The position numbers and the translations under genes are program-made. From Streptomyces kaniharaensis (GTDB lineage Bacteria; Actinomycetota; Actinomycetes; Streptomycetales; Streptomycetaceae): 64,000 nt of DNA. The stretch's first letter is position 1; each line of letters opens with the position of its first letter. The notes below the pieces were generated by a model. It worked only from the letters and a program-made list of their open reading frames with translations, was not told where the DNA came from and made no database searches. Shown here piece by piece: positions 1 through 12,701 of this stretch. Location of the stretch: contig NZ_WBOF01000001.1 of assembly GCF_009569385.1 (NCBI RefSeq), positions 1,240,001-1,304,000 on the forward strand. Reading direction: 5' to 3'.

Positions 1-3713
<3,713 letters not shown>

Positions 3714-3750
3714 CGGCTCTCCCGTCGTCGTCATTTCGGCTTGGGGGCAC

Positions 3751-3773
3751 CTCCCAGCCGGCGGCTGGGGGAG
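3751..3773. repeat. G/C palindrome of the streptomycete CTCCC-GGGAG type upstream of gltB
   Basis: The sequence can fold into a hairpin with cagccg/cggctg at its core and ctccc/gggag outer arms, flanked by GGTGCCCCC when read on the minus strand. Similar elements recur in streptomycete intergenic regions as far as I recall. Two relatives occur here, near 44796 and 54073. It lies between the two candidate gltB start regions and could affect mRNA folding or termination. Confidence 0.5.
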
Positions 3774-4139
3774 CTGGTGCAGTAGGGACGACGTTGGCCC
3801 TGATGCGATTTCGTGCAAGTTACATGATGCCCAAGATCCCGGGAAGCGGAATATGTCGTCCACATGGCGGGACGGATCCGCAGGTCAAGGGATGTGCGAA
3901 AGGACGTGCCACAGTGCACGTCCCGACGATTGTGCCCGGCGGTCGGCCGCCTGAAACAGGGGCGAAACCGGACCGCCACAGAAGCCGATCAAGGCCGCCT
4001 GCGAATCCATTCCCGGGGCCAGCCCACAGATACGAATCTGCGGGCCGGCGGATCGGATGATGAGACTTGGCCAGGCGATACGTGACGACCATGTGCGGAA
4101 CGTCACGCATCGGCCGGCATAGTCATGCACTCCGCCGTG
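3774..4139. other. gltB upstream non-coding region with an inverted repeat
   Basis: No credible gene is present in this stretch between the VIT gene's stop codon and gltB. Its clearest structure is an inverted repeat, GGACGTGC at 3902-3909 and GCACGTCC at 3916-3923 with a 6-nt loop, which could be a hairpin or a regulator site for gltB. I could not assign a promoter with confidence. The base composition is slightly lower in GC than the flanking genes. Confidence 0.4.
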
Positions 4140-4877
4140 TCATCCCACGTGCCCGCCGATGAGCCAGCCGAGCAGGAACGTCACCCCCGCCGCCGTGCCG
4201 CCCAGCAGCAACTGCCGCAGCCCGCTGAACCACCAGCTGCGCGCCGTCACCCGGGCCACCAGCGCACCGCACAGGAACAGGCCGAGCACCGACAGCAGCA
4301 GCGCCGGCACCAGCGAGGTCGCGCCCAGCAGGTACGGCAGCAGCGGCAGCAGCGCGCCCACCGCGAAGCACACGAACGAGGACCCGGCCGCGACCCACGG
4401 CGAGGGCAGGTCGTTGGGGTCGATGCCCAGCTCCTCCCGCGCGTGGATCTCCAGCGTCTGGTCCGGGTCGGCGGACAGCTGCCGGGCCACCTCGTGGGCC
4501 AGCTTCGGCTCCACCCCACGGGCGATGTACAGCTGCGCCAGCTCGGCCAGCTCGCCGTGCGGGTTGCGGCGCAGCTCCAGCCGCTCGGCCTCGATCTCGG
4601 CCTGCACCAGCTCAGCCTGCGAGGCCACCGAGGTGTACTCCCCCGCCGCCATCGAGCAGGCGCCGGCGGCCAGGCCCGCGAGCCCGGTCAGCACCACCGT
4701 GCCGCTGGACACCGAGCCGCCGACCACGCCGGTCATCAGCGCGAAGTTGGACACCAGTCCGTCCATCGCGCCGAACACGGCGGGCCGCAGCCAGCCGCCG
4801 TTGACGTCCCGGTGGTGCCCCGCGGCCGGTACGCGGGGGTGGTTCACGGCCTCGGGCTCCAGGGTGGTCGCACTCAC
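4140..4877 (-). CDS. VIT1/CCC1-family Fe2+/Mn2+ transporter
   Basis: A 245-residue membrane protein of the VIT1/CCC1 family, which moves ferrous iron or manganese out of the cytoplasm. The N-terminal membrane segment holds the family motif around GAMDGLVSNFALMTG, followed by a second segment with SMAAGEYTSV. A charged cytoplasmic helical domain (about residues 85-150), rich in Glu, corresponds to the metal-binding domain. Three hydrophobic segments follow, ending with LLLGGTAAGVTFLLGWLIGG. Length fits bacterial members. The GTG start is preceded by GGAGGGG at good spacing. It stands alone between gltB and lgt, with its own promoter region containing an inverted repeat and an iron-box-like sequence. 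Confidence 0.85.
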   Translation of the reverse strand: MSATTLEPEAVNHPRVPAAGHHRDVNGGWLRPAVFGAMDGLVSNFALMTGVVGGSVSSGTVVLTGLAGLAAGACSMAAGEYTSVASQAELVQAEIEAERLELRRNPHGELAELAQLYIARGVEPKLAHEVARQLSADPDQTLEIHAREELGIDPNDLPSPWVAAGSSFVCFAVGALLPLLPYLLGATSLVPALLLSVLGLFLCGALVARVTARSWWFSGLRQLLLGGTAAGVTFLLGWLIGGHVG

Positions 4878-4895
4878 GATTCGTCCCCTCCGTTT

Positions 4896-4914
4896 CGTTC
4901 GTCTGTTTCGAACG
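4896..4914 (-). promoter_or_regulatory. Inverted repeat CGTTCG-N7-CGAACG before the VIT transporter gene
   Basis: A perfect 6-bp inverted repeat with a 7-nt spacer lies 18 nt upstream of the GTG start. On the minus strand it overlaps a possible -10 box TACGTT (plus positions 4911-4916). The position suits a repressor operator, but no regulator is identified. Confidence 0.35.
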
Positions 4915-4941
4915 TAGCCCTCCTGAACTGGGCATTTCCAG

Positions 4942-4960
4942 CAAAGTAAGGCTGTCCGAA
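4942..4960 (-). promoter_or_regulatory. Possible iron box (DmdR/IdeR-like) upstream of the VIT gene
   Basis: Aligned by eye to the actinobacterial iron-box consensus TTAGGTTAGGCTAACCTAA, 12 of 19 positions match, including a central AGGCT. It lies about 65-80 nt upstream of the start codon of a predicted iron/manganese transporter. The match is partial, and the palindromic half on the right is weaker. Confidence 0.25.
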
Positions 4961-4965
4961 CAGCG

Positions 4966-5005
4966 CTTCGGCCGCCCTCCGCGAGTGTCGCGGGGGCGGC
5001 CGAAG
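4966..5005 (-). terminator. Terminator hairpin after lgt
   Basis: The arms cttcggccgccc and gggcggccgaag pair perfectly, and the inner gcga/tcgc bases can extend the stem. It begins just after the lgt stop codon on the minus strand and separates lgt from the downstream transporter gene. No T-run follows, which is common for streptomycete terminators. Confidence 0.7.
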
Positions 5006-5023
5006 GTGCGGGAACGTCGCAGG

Positions 5024-6043
5024 TCAGGTCAGGTGTTCGGACTTCTTCTCGGCCTTCTCGGCGGCCGCCTCAGCAAGCTCGCCGTCCACCTTTTTCTCCG
5101 CCGGCCGGGACGAATTCTTCTCGGTCGTCTCCGCGGACTTCTTCGCGGGCTTGTTCTCGGACGGCTTCTCGGGCTTCTCCGCCGCCGCGCCCTCGCCGGG
5201 CTCCTCCGGGGCGTGCGCGGCCGGGTCGATGCTCGCCGGGTCCTCGCGGCCGGGCCGCGTCTTACCGACGATCACCAGGTAGGCCACGGCGGCGACGAAC
5301 ACGATCCCCGCCGTCCAGTCGTTCAGCCGCACGCCCAGGAAGTGGTGCGCCTCGTCGATGCGCAGCCACTCCGTCCAGGCCCGGCCGACCGTGTACGCGG
5401 CCACGTACAGCGCGAAGGCCCGCCCGTGGCCCAGCGTGAAGCGGCGGTCCGCCCAGATCACCAGCAGCGCGACTCCGACGCACCACAGCGACTCGTACAG
5501 GAAGGTCGGGTGGTAGACGCCCTTCACGATCTCGCCGCTCGGCAGCCTCTTGTCGATCTCCAGGCCCCACGGCAGCGTCGTCGACCGGCCGTACAGCTCC
5601 TGGTTGAAGTAGTTGCCCCAGCGCCCCATCGCCTGTGCGAGCGCGATGCCCGGCGCGATGGCGTCGGCGTACGCGGGCAGCGGCACGCCCCGGCGGCGGG
5701 CGCCGATCCAGGCGCCGACCGCGCCCAGCGCGATCGCGCCCCAGATGCCGAGGCCGCCCTCCCAGATCTTGAAGGCGTTCCAGGGGTTCCTGCCCTCGCC
5801 GAAGTACAGCTGGTTGTCGGTGATCACGTGGTACAGACGGCCGCCGACCAGGCCGAACGGTACGGCCCACACGGCGATGTCGCCGACCGTGTGCTTGGCA
5901 CCGCCCCGGGCGACCCAGCGCTTGCTGCCGAGCCAGACGGCGACGACGACACCGAGGATGATGCAGAAGGCGTAGGCGCGCAGCGGGATCGGTCCGAGGT
6001 ACAGGACGCCCCGCGACGGGCTGGGAATGTAGGCGATATCCAT
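5024..6043 (-). CDS. lgt: Prolipoprotein diacylglyceryl transferase
   Basis: Lgt attaches diacylglycerol from phosphatidylglycerol to the lipobox cysteine of prolipoproteins in the membrane, the first step of lipoprotein maturation. The 339-residue protein contains the family signature MGRWGNYFNQE at about residues 139-149 and the EGGLGIWG segment near residue 95. Several hydrophobic segments precede a charged Lys/Glu/Ala-rich C-terminal tail of about 75 residues, as in other streptomycetes. The ATG at 6043 (MDIAYIPSPSRG) is preceded by GGAG; the longer reading frame upstream begins outside the conserved region. The partner enzyme gene lspA lies at 53.4 kb in this window. Confidence 0.95.
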   Translation of the reverse strand: MDIAYIPSPSRGVLYLGPIPLRAYAFCIILGVVVAVWLGSKRWVARGGAKHTVGDIAVWAVPFGLVGGRLYHVITDNQLYFGEGRNPWNAFKIWEGGLGIWGAIALGAVGAWIGARRRGVPLPAYADAIAPGIALAQAMGRWGNYFNQELYGRSTTLPWGLEIDKRLPSGEIVKGVYHPTFLYESLWCVGVALLVIWADRRFTLGHGRAFALYVAAYTVGRAWTEWLRIDEAHHFLGVRLNDWTAGIVFVAAVAYLVIVGKTRPGREDPASIDPAAHAPEEPGEGAAAEKPEKPSENKPAKKSAETTEKNSSRPAEKKVDGELAEAAAEKAEKKSEHLT

Positions 6044-6184
6044 GGCAGCTCCGACGCTACAGGGTCGGCGGCCCCCGCCGGACACCCCTGGTGTCACAGA
6101 ACTCGAACAACGGGCGACGAACCGCCCCGCCGCCGCCTCCGGACTGGGCGGGGACGGCGGCGGCCGTCCGGCGGCGTACGCGGC

Positions 6185-7063
6185 TCAGCCGGCGTTCGGC
6201 GACGGGTTGTTGGCCTCCGGGGCGGCGGCGGTGGGCGCCGGGGTCTGCCCGTTGGAGCCCGGGGTGCCGAGCTGCTTGCCCTGGTTGGCGGCGTCCACCC
6301 ACTTCGCCAGGTTCGCCGGGGTGATCTGGTCGTTGCCGTTCTTCGGGTAGATCGGCTGGCCGTTGAGCAGCACGGTCGGGGTGGACCGGTAGCCGGACTT
6401 GTCGAAGTCCTGTTGCACGGAGGACACCCACCCGCCGTACCTGTCCTCGTTGACGCAGGCCTCGAAGGCGGGCGTGTCCAGGCCGTTGACCTGCTTGGCG
6501 AGGCTGATCAGGACGGCCTTGTCACCGAAGGCGTCGTTGGTCTCCTCCGGCTGGTTGCGGTAGAGCACGTCGTGGAAGTCCCGGAAGTGCCCGGCGTCCT
6601 GGGCGCACGCCAGGGCGTTGGCGCCGCTCTTGGAGCCCTTGCCCGGCACGGCCCGGTCGATGAACGAGACGATGTGGGCGTTGGTGGAGATCTTGCCCTG
6701 GTCCTCCAGCTGGTCGATGGTCGCGGAGAACTCGCGCTCGAAGCTGCCGCATGCGGGGCAGCGCGGGTCCTCGTAGACGGTGAGGACGGACGGGGCGTTG
6801 GCCGCGCCGACCGGGATGACCAGGTTCTTGTCGCCGGTCGTCCCGGCCGGGGCGGCGGCGGGCGTCTCCGGCTCGGAGCGCTGGTTCTGCACGATCACGC
6901 CGGTGACCACGGCGGCGGCGATCACCGCGAACACCGAGCCGCCCGCGATCAGCTTCTTCCTGCGCCGGGAGGCGGCCTCGTCGGCCTCCCGCTGCGCCTG
7001 CATGCGCTCGCGGGCGTTGCGCTTGCCCTCTCGGTTCTTCTCGCTCGTTGCCTTGACGTCCAC
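6185..7063 (-). CDS. Membrane-anchored DsbA-like thioredoxin-fold oxidoreductase
   Basis: This 292-residue protein has a charged N-terminal cytoplasmic segment, one membrane anchor (about residues 38-58, IAGGSVFAVIAAAVVTGVIV), and an extracytoplasmic thioredoxin-4/DsbA domain. The redox motif CPAC is at residues 102-105 in YEDPRCPACGSFE, and a cis-Pro region STPTV lies near residue 229. A Pro/Ala/Asn-rich tail ends the protein. It probably oxidises or isomerises disulfides in exported proteins. The gene for a MauE-like membrane protein lies immediately upstream on the same strand, and a DsbA-like/MauE-like pair suggests a redox module. The GTG start has GGAGG 9 nt upstream. Confidence 0.85.
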   Translation of the reverse strand: MDVKATSEKNREGKRNARERMQAQREADEAASRRRKKLIAGGSVFAVIAAAVVTGVIVQNQRSEPETPAAAPAGTTGDKNLVIPVGAANAPSVLTVYEDPRCPACGSFEREFSATIDQLEDQGKISTNAHIVSFIDRAVPGKGSKSGANALACAQDAGHFRDFHDVLYRNQPEETNDAFGDKAVLISLAKQVNGLDTPAFEACVNEDRYGGWVSSVQQDFDKSGYRSTPTVLLNGQPIYPKNGNDQITPANLAKWVDAANQGKQLGTPGSNGQTPAPTAAAPEANNPSPNAG

Positions 7064-7112
7064 GGTCGGGGCCTCCGGGTCGGGGGGGGTGGGGTGCGGT
7101 GGGAGGGGACGG

Positions 7113-7631
7113 TCAGCCGGCCAGCCATCCGTCCGCCGAGAACTTGGTGCGGGGCCGCCACAGCAGCCACCCGGCCAGCAGCAGGAACCCGGTGTCGCGG
7201 AGGATCTCCTGCAGGTACTCGGTCTGCGAGGCGTCCACGTGCCCTCCGCCGCCGAAGCAGCCGCAGTCGATCGAGATGCCGCGCGCCCAGGCGGAGCCGA
7301 TCCCGGCGACGAAGGTGAGCAGCAGCAGCGTGGAGACGCCGGCGACGAGCCGGACGCCTAGCCCGATCACCAGCAGCAGGGCGAGCGCCAGCTCCAGGAA
7401 GGGCAGCGCGTGGCCGACCGGTTTGACCAGCGCCTCGGGCAGGAGCTCGTAGGCGCGGACGGCCTGGGCGGCCTCCGCAGGGTCGGCGATCTTGGCCAGT
7501 CCGGCCCAGCCCCAGACCACCGCGAGCCCGAGCCGGACGGCGGTGCCGAGCGGCTGCGTCCACGCCGGAACGGTTCGCCGCGCTGCCGGCGTGGGCACGC
7601 AGTCGCCGGGCGGCGCCGCCGGGCCGGCCAT
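7113..7631 (-). CDS. MauE/DoxX-like redox-associated membrane protein
   Basis: A 172-residue protein with four predicted membrane segments of the MauE/DoxX superfamily. The segment GLAVVWGWAGLAKIADP and a closely spaced cysteine pair in SIDCGCFGGGG are typical of the MauE branch, whose members are thought to pass electrons to or from thioredoxin-fold partners. The DsbA-like gene starts 49 nt downstream, which supports that role. I chose ATG 7631 because AGGGGGGT is well spaced; a GTG at 7661 would add ten residues but has AGGA almost touching it. Function is inferred from family and neighbour only. Confidence 0.75.
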   Translation of the reverse strand: MAGPAAPPGDCVPTPAARRTVPAWTQPLGTAVRLGLAVVWGWAGLAKIADPAEAAQAVRAYELLPEALVKPVGHALPFLELALALLLVIGLGVRLVAGVSTLLLLTFVAGIGSAWARGISIDCGCFGGGGHVDASQTEYLQEILRDTGFLLLAGWLLWRPRTKFSADGWLAG

Positions 7632-7770
7632 CAGGGGACCCCCCTGGGGAAGCTCGTTCACTTCCTGATGAACCGTGAGGGGTGAGGGGTGGTTGCTCCG
7701 TTTTCCGGAATTAAGCCGTAGGAGTGATGTCTGCTGACGTTCCGTCCGAATCCGCTCGAACGCCCGCTCG

Positions 7771-8016
7771 TCAGCGGCAGCCGTGCGCGCGGCCAGGGTC
7801 GGGCGGGTCGGCCCGTCGTTGGTGGTGCGGGTGGGCGGCCCGCACGGCGGCGTCCCAGCGGGCCGCCTCGGCGCACGCGGACGCGTCCCGCTCGGCCCGC
7901 TCGGCGCCCGCCCTGGCCAGCGCCTGCCCCACCTCGGGGTGTGCCCCGACGGCGGCGCCGAGGGTCAGCGCGGCTGCCGCCGCCCGCAGCAGGACGGCTC
8001 GGTGGAGTCCTCGCAC
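7771..8016 (-). CDS. Hypothetical small secreted protein
   Basis: A possible 81-residue protein with GTG start preceded by AAGGGG at 7-nt spacing. It begins with a short basic stretch (VRGLHR) and an Ala/Leu-rich hydrophobic run, consistent with a signal peptide, followed by an Arg/Glu/Ala-rich region and a His-rich C-terminus (AAHPHHQRR) ending in Cys-Arg. I recognise no family. It lies between trpA and the MauE-like gene on the same strand. The alternative is a chance frame in GC-rich DNA; the start site and signal-like N-terminus are the main arguments for it. Confidence 0.35.
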   Translation of the reverse strand: MRGLHRAVLLRAAAAALTLGAAVGAHPEVGQALARAGAERAERDASACAEAARWDAAVRAAHPHHQRRADPPDPGRAHGCR

Positions 8017-8045
8017 CGGCTCACCCCTTCGCTCGCTCGGCCACG

Positions 8046-8083
8046 CCCGTGCACGTCGCCCGTGCACGTCGCCCGTGCACTCG
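8046..8083. repeat. Three tandem copies of a 13-bp unit
   Basis: The unit cccgtgcacgtcg occurs at 8046-8058 and 8059-8071, followed by a 12-nt variant at 8072-8083. Each copy contains the palindrome GTGCAC, giving phased GTGCAC sites 13 bp apart. It lies about 30 nt upstream of the small hypothetical gene start and downstream of trpA. Confidence 0.7.
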
Positions 8084-8178
8084 TCCCTCCAGTCAACGCC
8101 GGTCAACCCCGGCTGGTGCGTGTCCCCGCCACTGTTCACCCGTTCGGGGCCCCGACACCCGTTGCCCAGAGCACCGAA

Positions 8179-8208
8179 GGCCCGTCACTCCCGAGGGAGC
8201 GACGGGCC
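8179..8208 (-). terminator. Terminator hairpin after trpA
   Basis: The arms ggcccgtc and gacgggcc form an outer stem, with an inner tccc/ggga stem and a GA loop. It lies just downstream of the trpA stop on the minus strand and probably ends the trpCMBA transcript. Confidence 0.6.
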
Positions 8209-8232
8209 GTCAGGCGCGTGCGGTGCGGCGGA

Positions 8233-9044
8233 TCAGCGGCGGCGCACACCCTCCGCCAGCTCGCCGGCCAGGGCGCGGACGGCGGCCAGCGCGGCCGGCT
8301 CGTCACCGTCGGCGTCCAGGATCCGCTTGACGAACGCGGAGCCGACGATCACGCCGTCCGCGAAGCCCGCCACCTCGGCGGCCTGATCGGCGTTGGAGAC
8401 CCCGAGGCCGACGCAGACCGGCAGGTCGGTGACGGCCCGGGTGCGGGCCACCAGGTCCTCGGCGAGCGAGTCGACCTGGGTGCGGGTGCCGGTGACGCCC
8501 ATCACCGCGGCCGCGTAGACGAAACCGCTGCCGGCCGCGGTGACCTCGGCCAGGCGGCGGTCCTTGCTGCTGGGGGCGACCACGAACACGGTGTCCAGCC
8601 CGTGCTCGTCCGCCGACTTGCGCCACTCCTCGGACTCCTCCACCGGCAGGTCCGGCAGGATGCAGCCGGCCCCGCCGGCGGCGGCCAGGTCGGCGGCGAA
8701 GCGCGCGGTGCCGTAGCGCTCGACCGGGTTCCAGTACGTCATCACCAGCACCGCCGCCTCGGGGTGCGCGGCGGCGACCTCCTGGACGGTGCGCAGCACG
8801 TCCTTGATCCGCACGCCGCCGCGCAGCGCGATGTCGTCGGCGGTCTGGATGACGGCGCCGTCGAGCACCGGGTCGGAGTGCGGCAGGCCGACCTCGACGA
8901 CGTCGCAGCCGCCCTCGATCAGCGCGTCGATCGCCCGGATGCCGCCGTCGACGGTCGGGAAGCCGGCCGGCAGGTAGCCGATCAGCGCGGCGCGGTTCTC
9001 CGCCTTGGCGGCGGCCAGGATGTCGCTGAGCTTGGATGTCATGG

Positions 9045-9048
<4 letters not shown>
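8233..9048 (-). CDS. trpA: Tryptophan synthase alpha subunit
   Basis: TrpA cleaves indole-3-glycerol phosphate to indole and glyceraldehyde 3-phosphate; indole is channelled to TrpB. The 271-residue TIM barrel carries the family segments [15 protein letters not shown], with the catalytic Glu and Asp, and a C-terminal glycine-rich phosphate-binding segment (GLGVSN, then GVIVGSAFV). The GTG start at 9048 overlaps the trpB stop by 4 nt (GTGA), implying translational coupling; an ATG two codons later is an alternative. A hairpin follows the stop codon. Confidence 0.95.
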
Positions 9049-10307
<1,259 letters not shown>

Positions 10308-10357
10308 GGTGGAACCCCTCAGGGAGATGACGACAGTGACGTCTCGTGGCCGAATGA

Positions 10358-10615
10358 TCAGCCGTGCGTCACGCGCCATCGCCGGCCCTGCACCTGCCCG
10401 GGCTCGCACCCGATGACGTAGCGCACCCGCCGCCCCAGCACCCGGCGTGCGGGCGCGCGGCAGCCGCGCGGGCGGCAGCCGTTCCGGAGGGCGGCGCCGA
10501 GCCGCAGCGGGGGGTGGGGGTCGCGTCCGAGGTGCGGGGACGCGGCGCCCGCCCACCGCGCGGTCGAGGCGGAGCCCGACCATCCGGAGGGTTCGGGTCG
10601 GGTGGCGGTCTTCAT
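10358..10615 (-). CDS. trpM: TrpM-like tryptophan-operon small protein
   Basis: A basic 85-residue protein lying between trpC and trpB, the place of trpM in streptomycetes. The C-terminal half has a dense conserved-looking core, [19 protein letters not shown], then [11 protein letters not shown], which matches my memory of TrpM, a modulator of tryptophan supply and development in S. coelicolor. Two extra cysteines lie in the core. It starts 10 nt after the trpC stop and ends 50 nt before trpB. The N-terminal 35 residues are variable, so the true start may be later. Confidence 0.75.
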   Translation of the reverse strand: MKTATRPEPSGWSGSASTARWAGAASPHLGRDPHPPLRLGAALRNGCRPRGCRAPARRVLGRRVRYVIGCEPGQVQGRRWRVTHG

Positions 10616-10625
10616 CCGGGCTGCT

Positions 10626-11432
10626 TCAGTCCTTGTGCCGGACGGCGGGGTGGGCCCCGGCGGCGACCAGGTCGGCGACCGCGGCGCGTGGGTCCTTGCC
10701 GGTCACCAGGGACTCGCCGACCAGCACCGCGTCGGCGCCGAGGTTGGCGTAGGAGATCACGTCCAGCGGGCCGCGCACACCGGACTCGGCGACCTTGACG
10801 ATGCCGTCCGGGATGGCGTGGACGACGTTGCCGAAGGTGTTGCGGTCCACCTCGAGGGTCTTGAGGTTGCGGGCGTTGACGCCGATGATCCGCGCCCCGG
10901 CGTCCACCGCGCGCGCGATCTCCTCCTCGTCGTGCACCTCCACCAGCGGCGTGAGGCCGATCGACTCGGCGCGCTCGATCAGCGACACCAGGGCCGGCTG
11001 GTCGAGGGCGGCGACGATCAGCAGCGCGAGGTCGGCGCCGTGCGCGCGGGCCTCCCACAGCTGGTAGGCGGTGACGATGAAGTCCTTGCGCAGCAGCGGG
11101 GTGTCCACCGCGGCGCGGACGGAGTCCAGGTCGGCCAGCGATCCGCCGAAGCGGCGCTGCTCGGTCAGCACGCTGATCGCGGCGGCACCGCCGGCCGCGT
11201 AGTCGCGCGCCAGGGCGGCCGGATCGGCGATCGCGGCCAGTGCGCCCTTGGACGGGCTGGAGCGCTTCACCTCGCAGATCACCCGGACCCCTTCGCCCTT
11301 GAGGGCGGCGACGCCGTCCTTGGCCTCCGGAGCCTTGGCGGCGAGCTCCTTGAGCTCGTCCAGGGAGACCCGGGCCTGCCGCTCGGCGAGGTCCTCGCGG
11401 ACCCCTTCGATGATCGTGTCGAGCACACTCAT
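10626..11432 (-). CDS. trpC: Indole-3-glycerol-phosphate synthase
   Basis: TrpC closes the indole ring from CdRP, the step after PriA/TrpF. The 268-residue TIM barrel has the substrate motif [11 protein letters not shown] with the catalytic Lys, LLRKDFIV, and the phosphate-binding ends GVNARNL and VAESGV. The ATG at 11432 has GGTGGG upstream. Its start overlaps the stop (ATGA) of a 31-codon upstream frame. It heads a trpC-trpM-trpB-trpA unit that is separated from the upstream genes by a 287-nt gap with a strong hairpin. Confidence 0.95.
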   Translation of the reverse strand: MSVLDTIIEGVREDLAERQARVSLDELKELAAKAPEAKDGVAALKGEGVRVICEVKRSSPSKGALAAIADPAALARDYAAGGAAAISVLTEQRRFGGSLADLDSVRAAVDTPLLRKDFIVTAYQLWEARAHGADLALLIVAALDQPALVSLIERAESIGLTPLVEVHDEEEIARAVDAGARIIGVNARNLKTLEVDRNTFGNVVHAIPDGIVKVAESGVRGPLDVISYANLGADAVLVGESLVTGKDPRAAVADLVAAGAHPAVRHKD

Positions 11433-11524
11433 GCGCCCACCTCGCTCCGCTCGGCAGGCGCTGCGCGCAACACGCACCTGTCAATGGTTCGCTCGCTCCG
11501 CTCGCTCACGCGAAGTGCCCCCAT
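11429..11524 (-). other. Possible 31-codon leader frame overlapping the trpC start
   Basis: An ATG at 11524 opens a 31-codon frame that ends in TGA overlapping the trpC ATG as ATGA. The peptide contains [10 protein letters not shown] and AERSEVGA, encoded by two copies of a CTCGCTCCGCTC motif seen on the plus strand near 11441 and 11491. It has no Trp codons, so it is not a classical attenuator peptide. The Shine-Dalgarno match is weak. It may be a mobile-type intergenic repeat rather than a gene. Confidence 0.25.
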
Positions 11525-11548
11525 CGTTTCTGCTAGTTCGCTAGCGAT

Positions 11549-11577
11549 GAGCCGTCCGGGCAGAGGCCCGGCGGCTC
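11549..11577 (-). terminator. Hairpin between the DUF2752 gene and trpC
   Basis: The arms gagccg-ccgggc and gcccgg-cggctc pair with one bulged base and a 4-nt loop. A smaller gctag/ctagc hairpin lies next to it at about 11532-11545. It may end the upstream trpE-side transcript or act in the trpC leader. Confidence 0.5.
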
Positions 11578-11719
11578 TTCGATGGTATCGGCAGCCGGGG
11601 GCGCACAGCGCATCAGCCCGGCGCGCGTCTCGCAGACCGGACGCCCCTTGCGCGGGCTCCCAGCTGCGGCTTCACCGGGTCTCCACCGACATTCCTGCGG
11701 TTTCCGCCCAAGCGGCGGC

Positions 11720-12160
11720 TCAGACCAGCGGCGGCACCAGTCCCGCGCCGATCGGCAGGTTCCGCACGACCGTGAACACCACGACCAGCAGCGCGATCAG
11801 CGCCCAGCGACGCGCCCCGACCGAGATCCTCGGCCCCTGGCCGCCGGTCAGCGCCGCCCAGCCCCAGCGCAGCCAGAGCACCGCCAGCACAGCGAACAGC
11901 AGCACCGCCACCGCGTTGTCGTGCAGCGCGCCGGTGAGGTCCCCGTGGGTGAGGGCGTGGACGCAGCGCAGGCCCCCGCAGCCGGGGCACCACCAGCCGG
12001 TCGCGGCCAGGAAGGGGCAGTCCGGGTAGTGCCCGGGCGCGTTCGGGTCCACCACGGAGACGTACAGGGCGGGGAGGGCCACCGCGGCCAGCGCGGCCAT
12101 CGGCGGGCCGAGCCGTCGCAGCACGGGCGGCGGGGCGGAGGCGGTAGGAACGGCGTTCAC
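11720..12160 (-). CDS. DUF2752 membrane protein
   Basis: A 146-residue membrane protein with the DUF2752 signature CPFLAATGWWCPGCGGLR, whose Cys residues may bind metal or haem-like ligands, then HALTHGD. Three hydrophobic segments are visible: near residues 20-36, 80-100 and 118-138. Such proteins are common beside trp and his genes of actinobacteria but have no established function. It is on the same strand as trpE and the HGxxPAAW gene upstream and probably belongs to that transcript. Confidence 0.8.
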   Translation of the reverse strand: MNAVPTASAPPPVLRRLGPPMAALAAVALPALYVSVVDPNAPGHYPDCPFLAATGWWCPGCGGLRCVHALTHGDLTGALHDNAVAVLLFAVLAVLWLRWGWAALTGGQGPRISVGARRWALIALLVVVFTVVRNLPIGAGLVPPLV

Positions 12161-12304
12161 GCCCCCGATTCTGCCCGGCAGGGGCCCGGAGGGAACGAAA
12201 ACGGCGGGCGTGGCGCGCCCGCCGTTCTGCTGTGCGAAAGCTCCGTCTGTCGACTGGTCGTACGACCCGGTTCGTCTCTCGTCCGTTGTGCGAGGGTCCC
12301 GTCG

Positions 12305-12568
12305 TCAGGCGGCGACGGCAGCGCGCGCGGCGCGGGCCTCGACCTGCTCCTCGACGGTCCCGTAGACGTTGGTGCTCGGCTGCTTGCCCATGCCGGCCAT
12401 CGCCATGGCCTTGCCGACGACACCGCCGATCACGACGACCGCCAGACCGGCCGCGACCAGCAGCGGCGACGGCTGGATCATCGCGACACCCGCGATGGCG
12501 AAACCGACGAAGGCGATGGTCACGCCGGTCCAGGCGGCGGGGGTGTGGCCGTGTGCTTCTGCTGCCAT
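12305..12568 (-). CDS. HGxxPAAW-family small membrane protein
   Basis: An 87-residue protein with the family motif HGHTPAAWTG near its N-terminus and two hydrophobic segments (VTIAFVGFAIAGVAMI and LLVAAGLAVVVIGGVVGKAM). NCBI names this actinobacterial family after the motif; function is unknown. It lies between the Trp_oprn_chp membrane protein and the DUF2752 gene, an order I associate with streptomycete trp regions. I chose the ATG at 12568 because the conserved motif begins a few residues later. Confidence 0.8.
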   Translation of the reverse strand: MAAEAHGHTPAAWTGVTIAFVGFAIAGVAMIQPSPLLVAAGLAVVVIGGVVGKAMAMAGMGKQPSTNVYGTVEEQVEARAARAAVAA

Positions 12569-12701
12569 CGATGATGCTCCTTGGCTCTCGGGGCCCGGCC
12601 GGGCCTGCGGGGCCGCCGGCGGGTTGACGGGTCCCATTGTGCCGGGCCACACATCGGCGCCCCAAAGCGGGTGGCGGGTCTATCGCGTCACATGTGCGAC
12701 G

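Noticed and set aside
3820..4130. Several short frames between gltB and the VIT gene
   Set aside because: They overlap each other on both strands, lack ribosome sites and recognisable domains; the region is better read as regulatory.
11429..11524. Classical tryptophan attenuator upstream of trpC
   Set aside because: The leader frame has no Trp codons and no clear pair of alternative hairpins.
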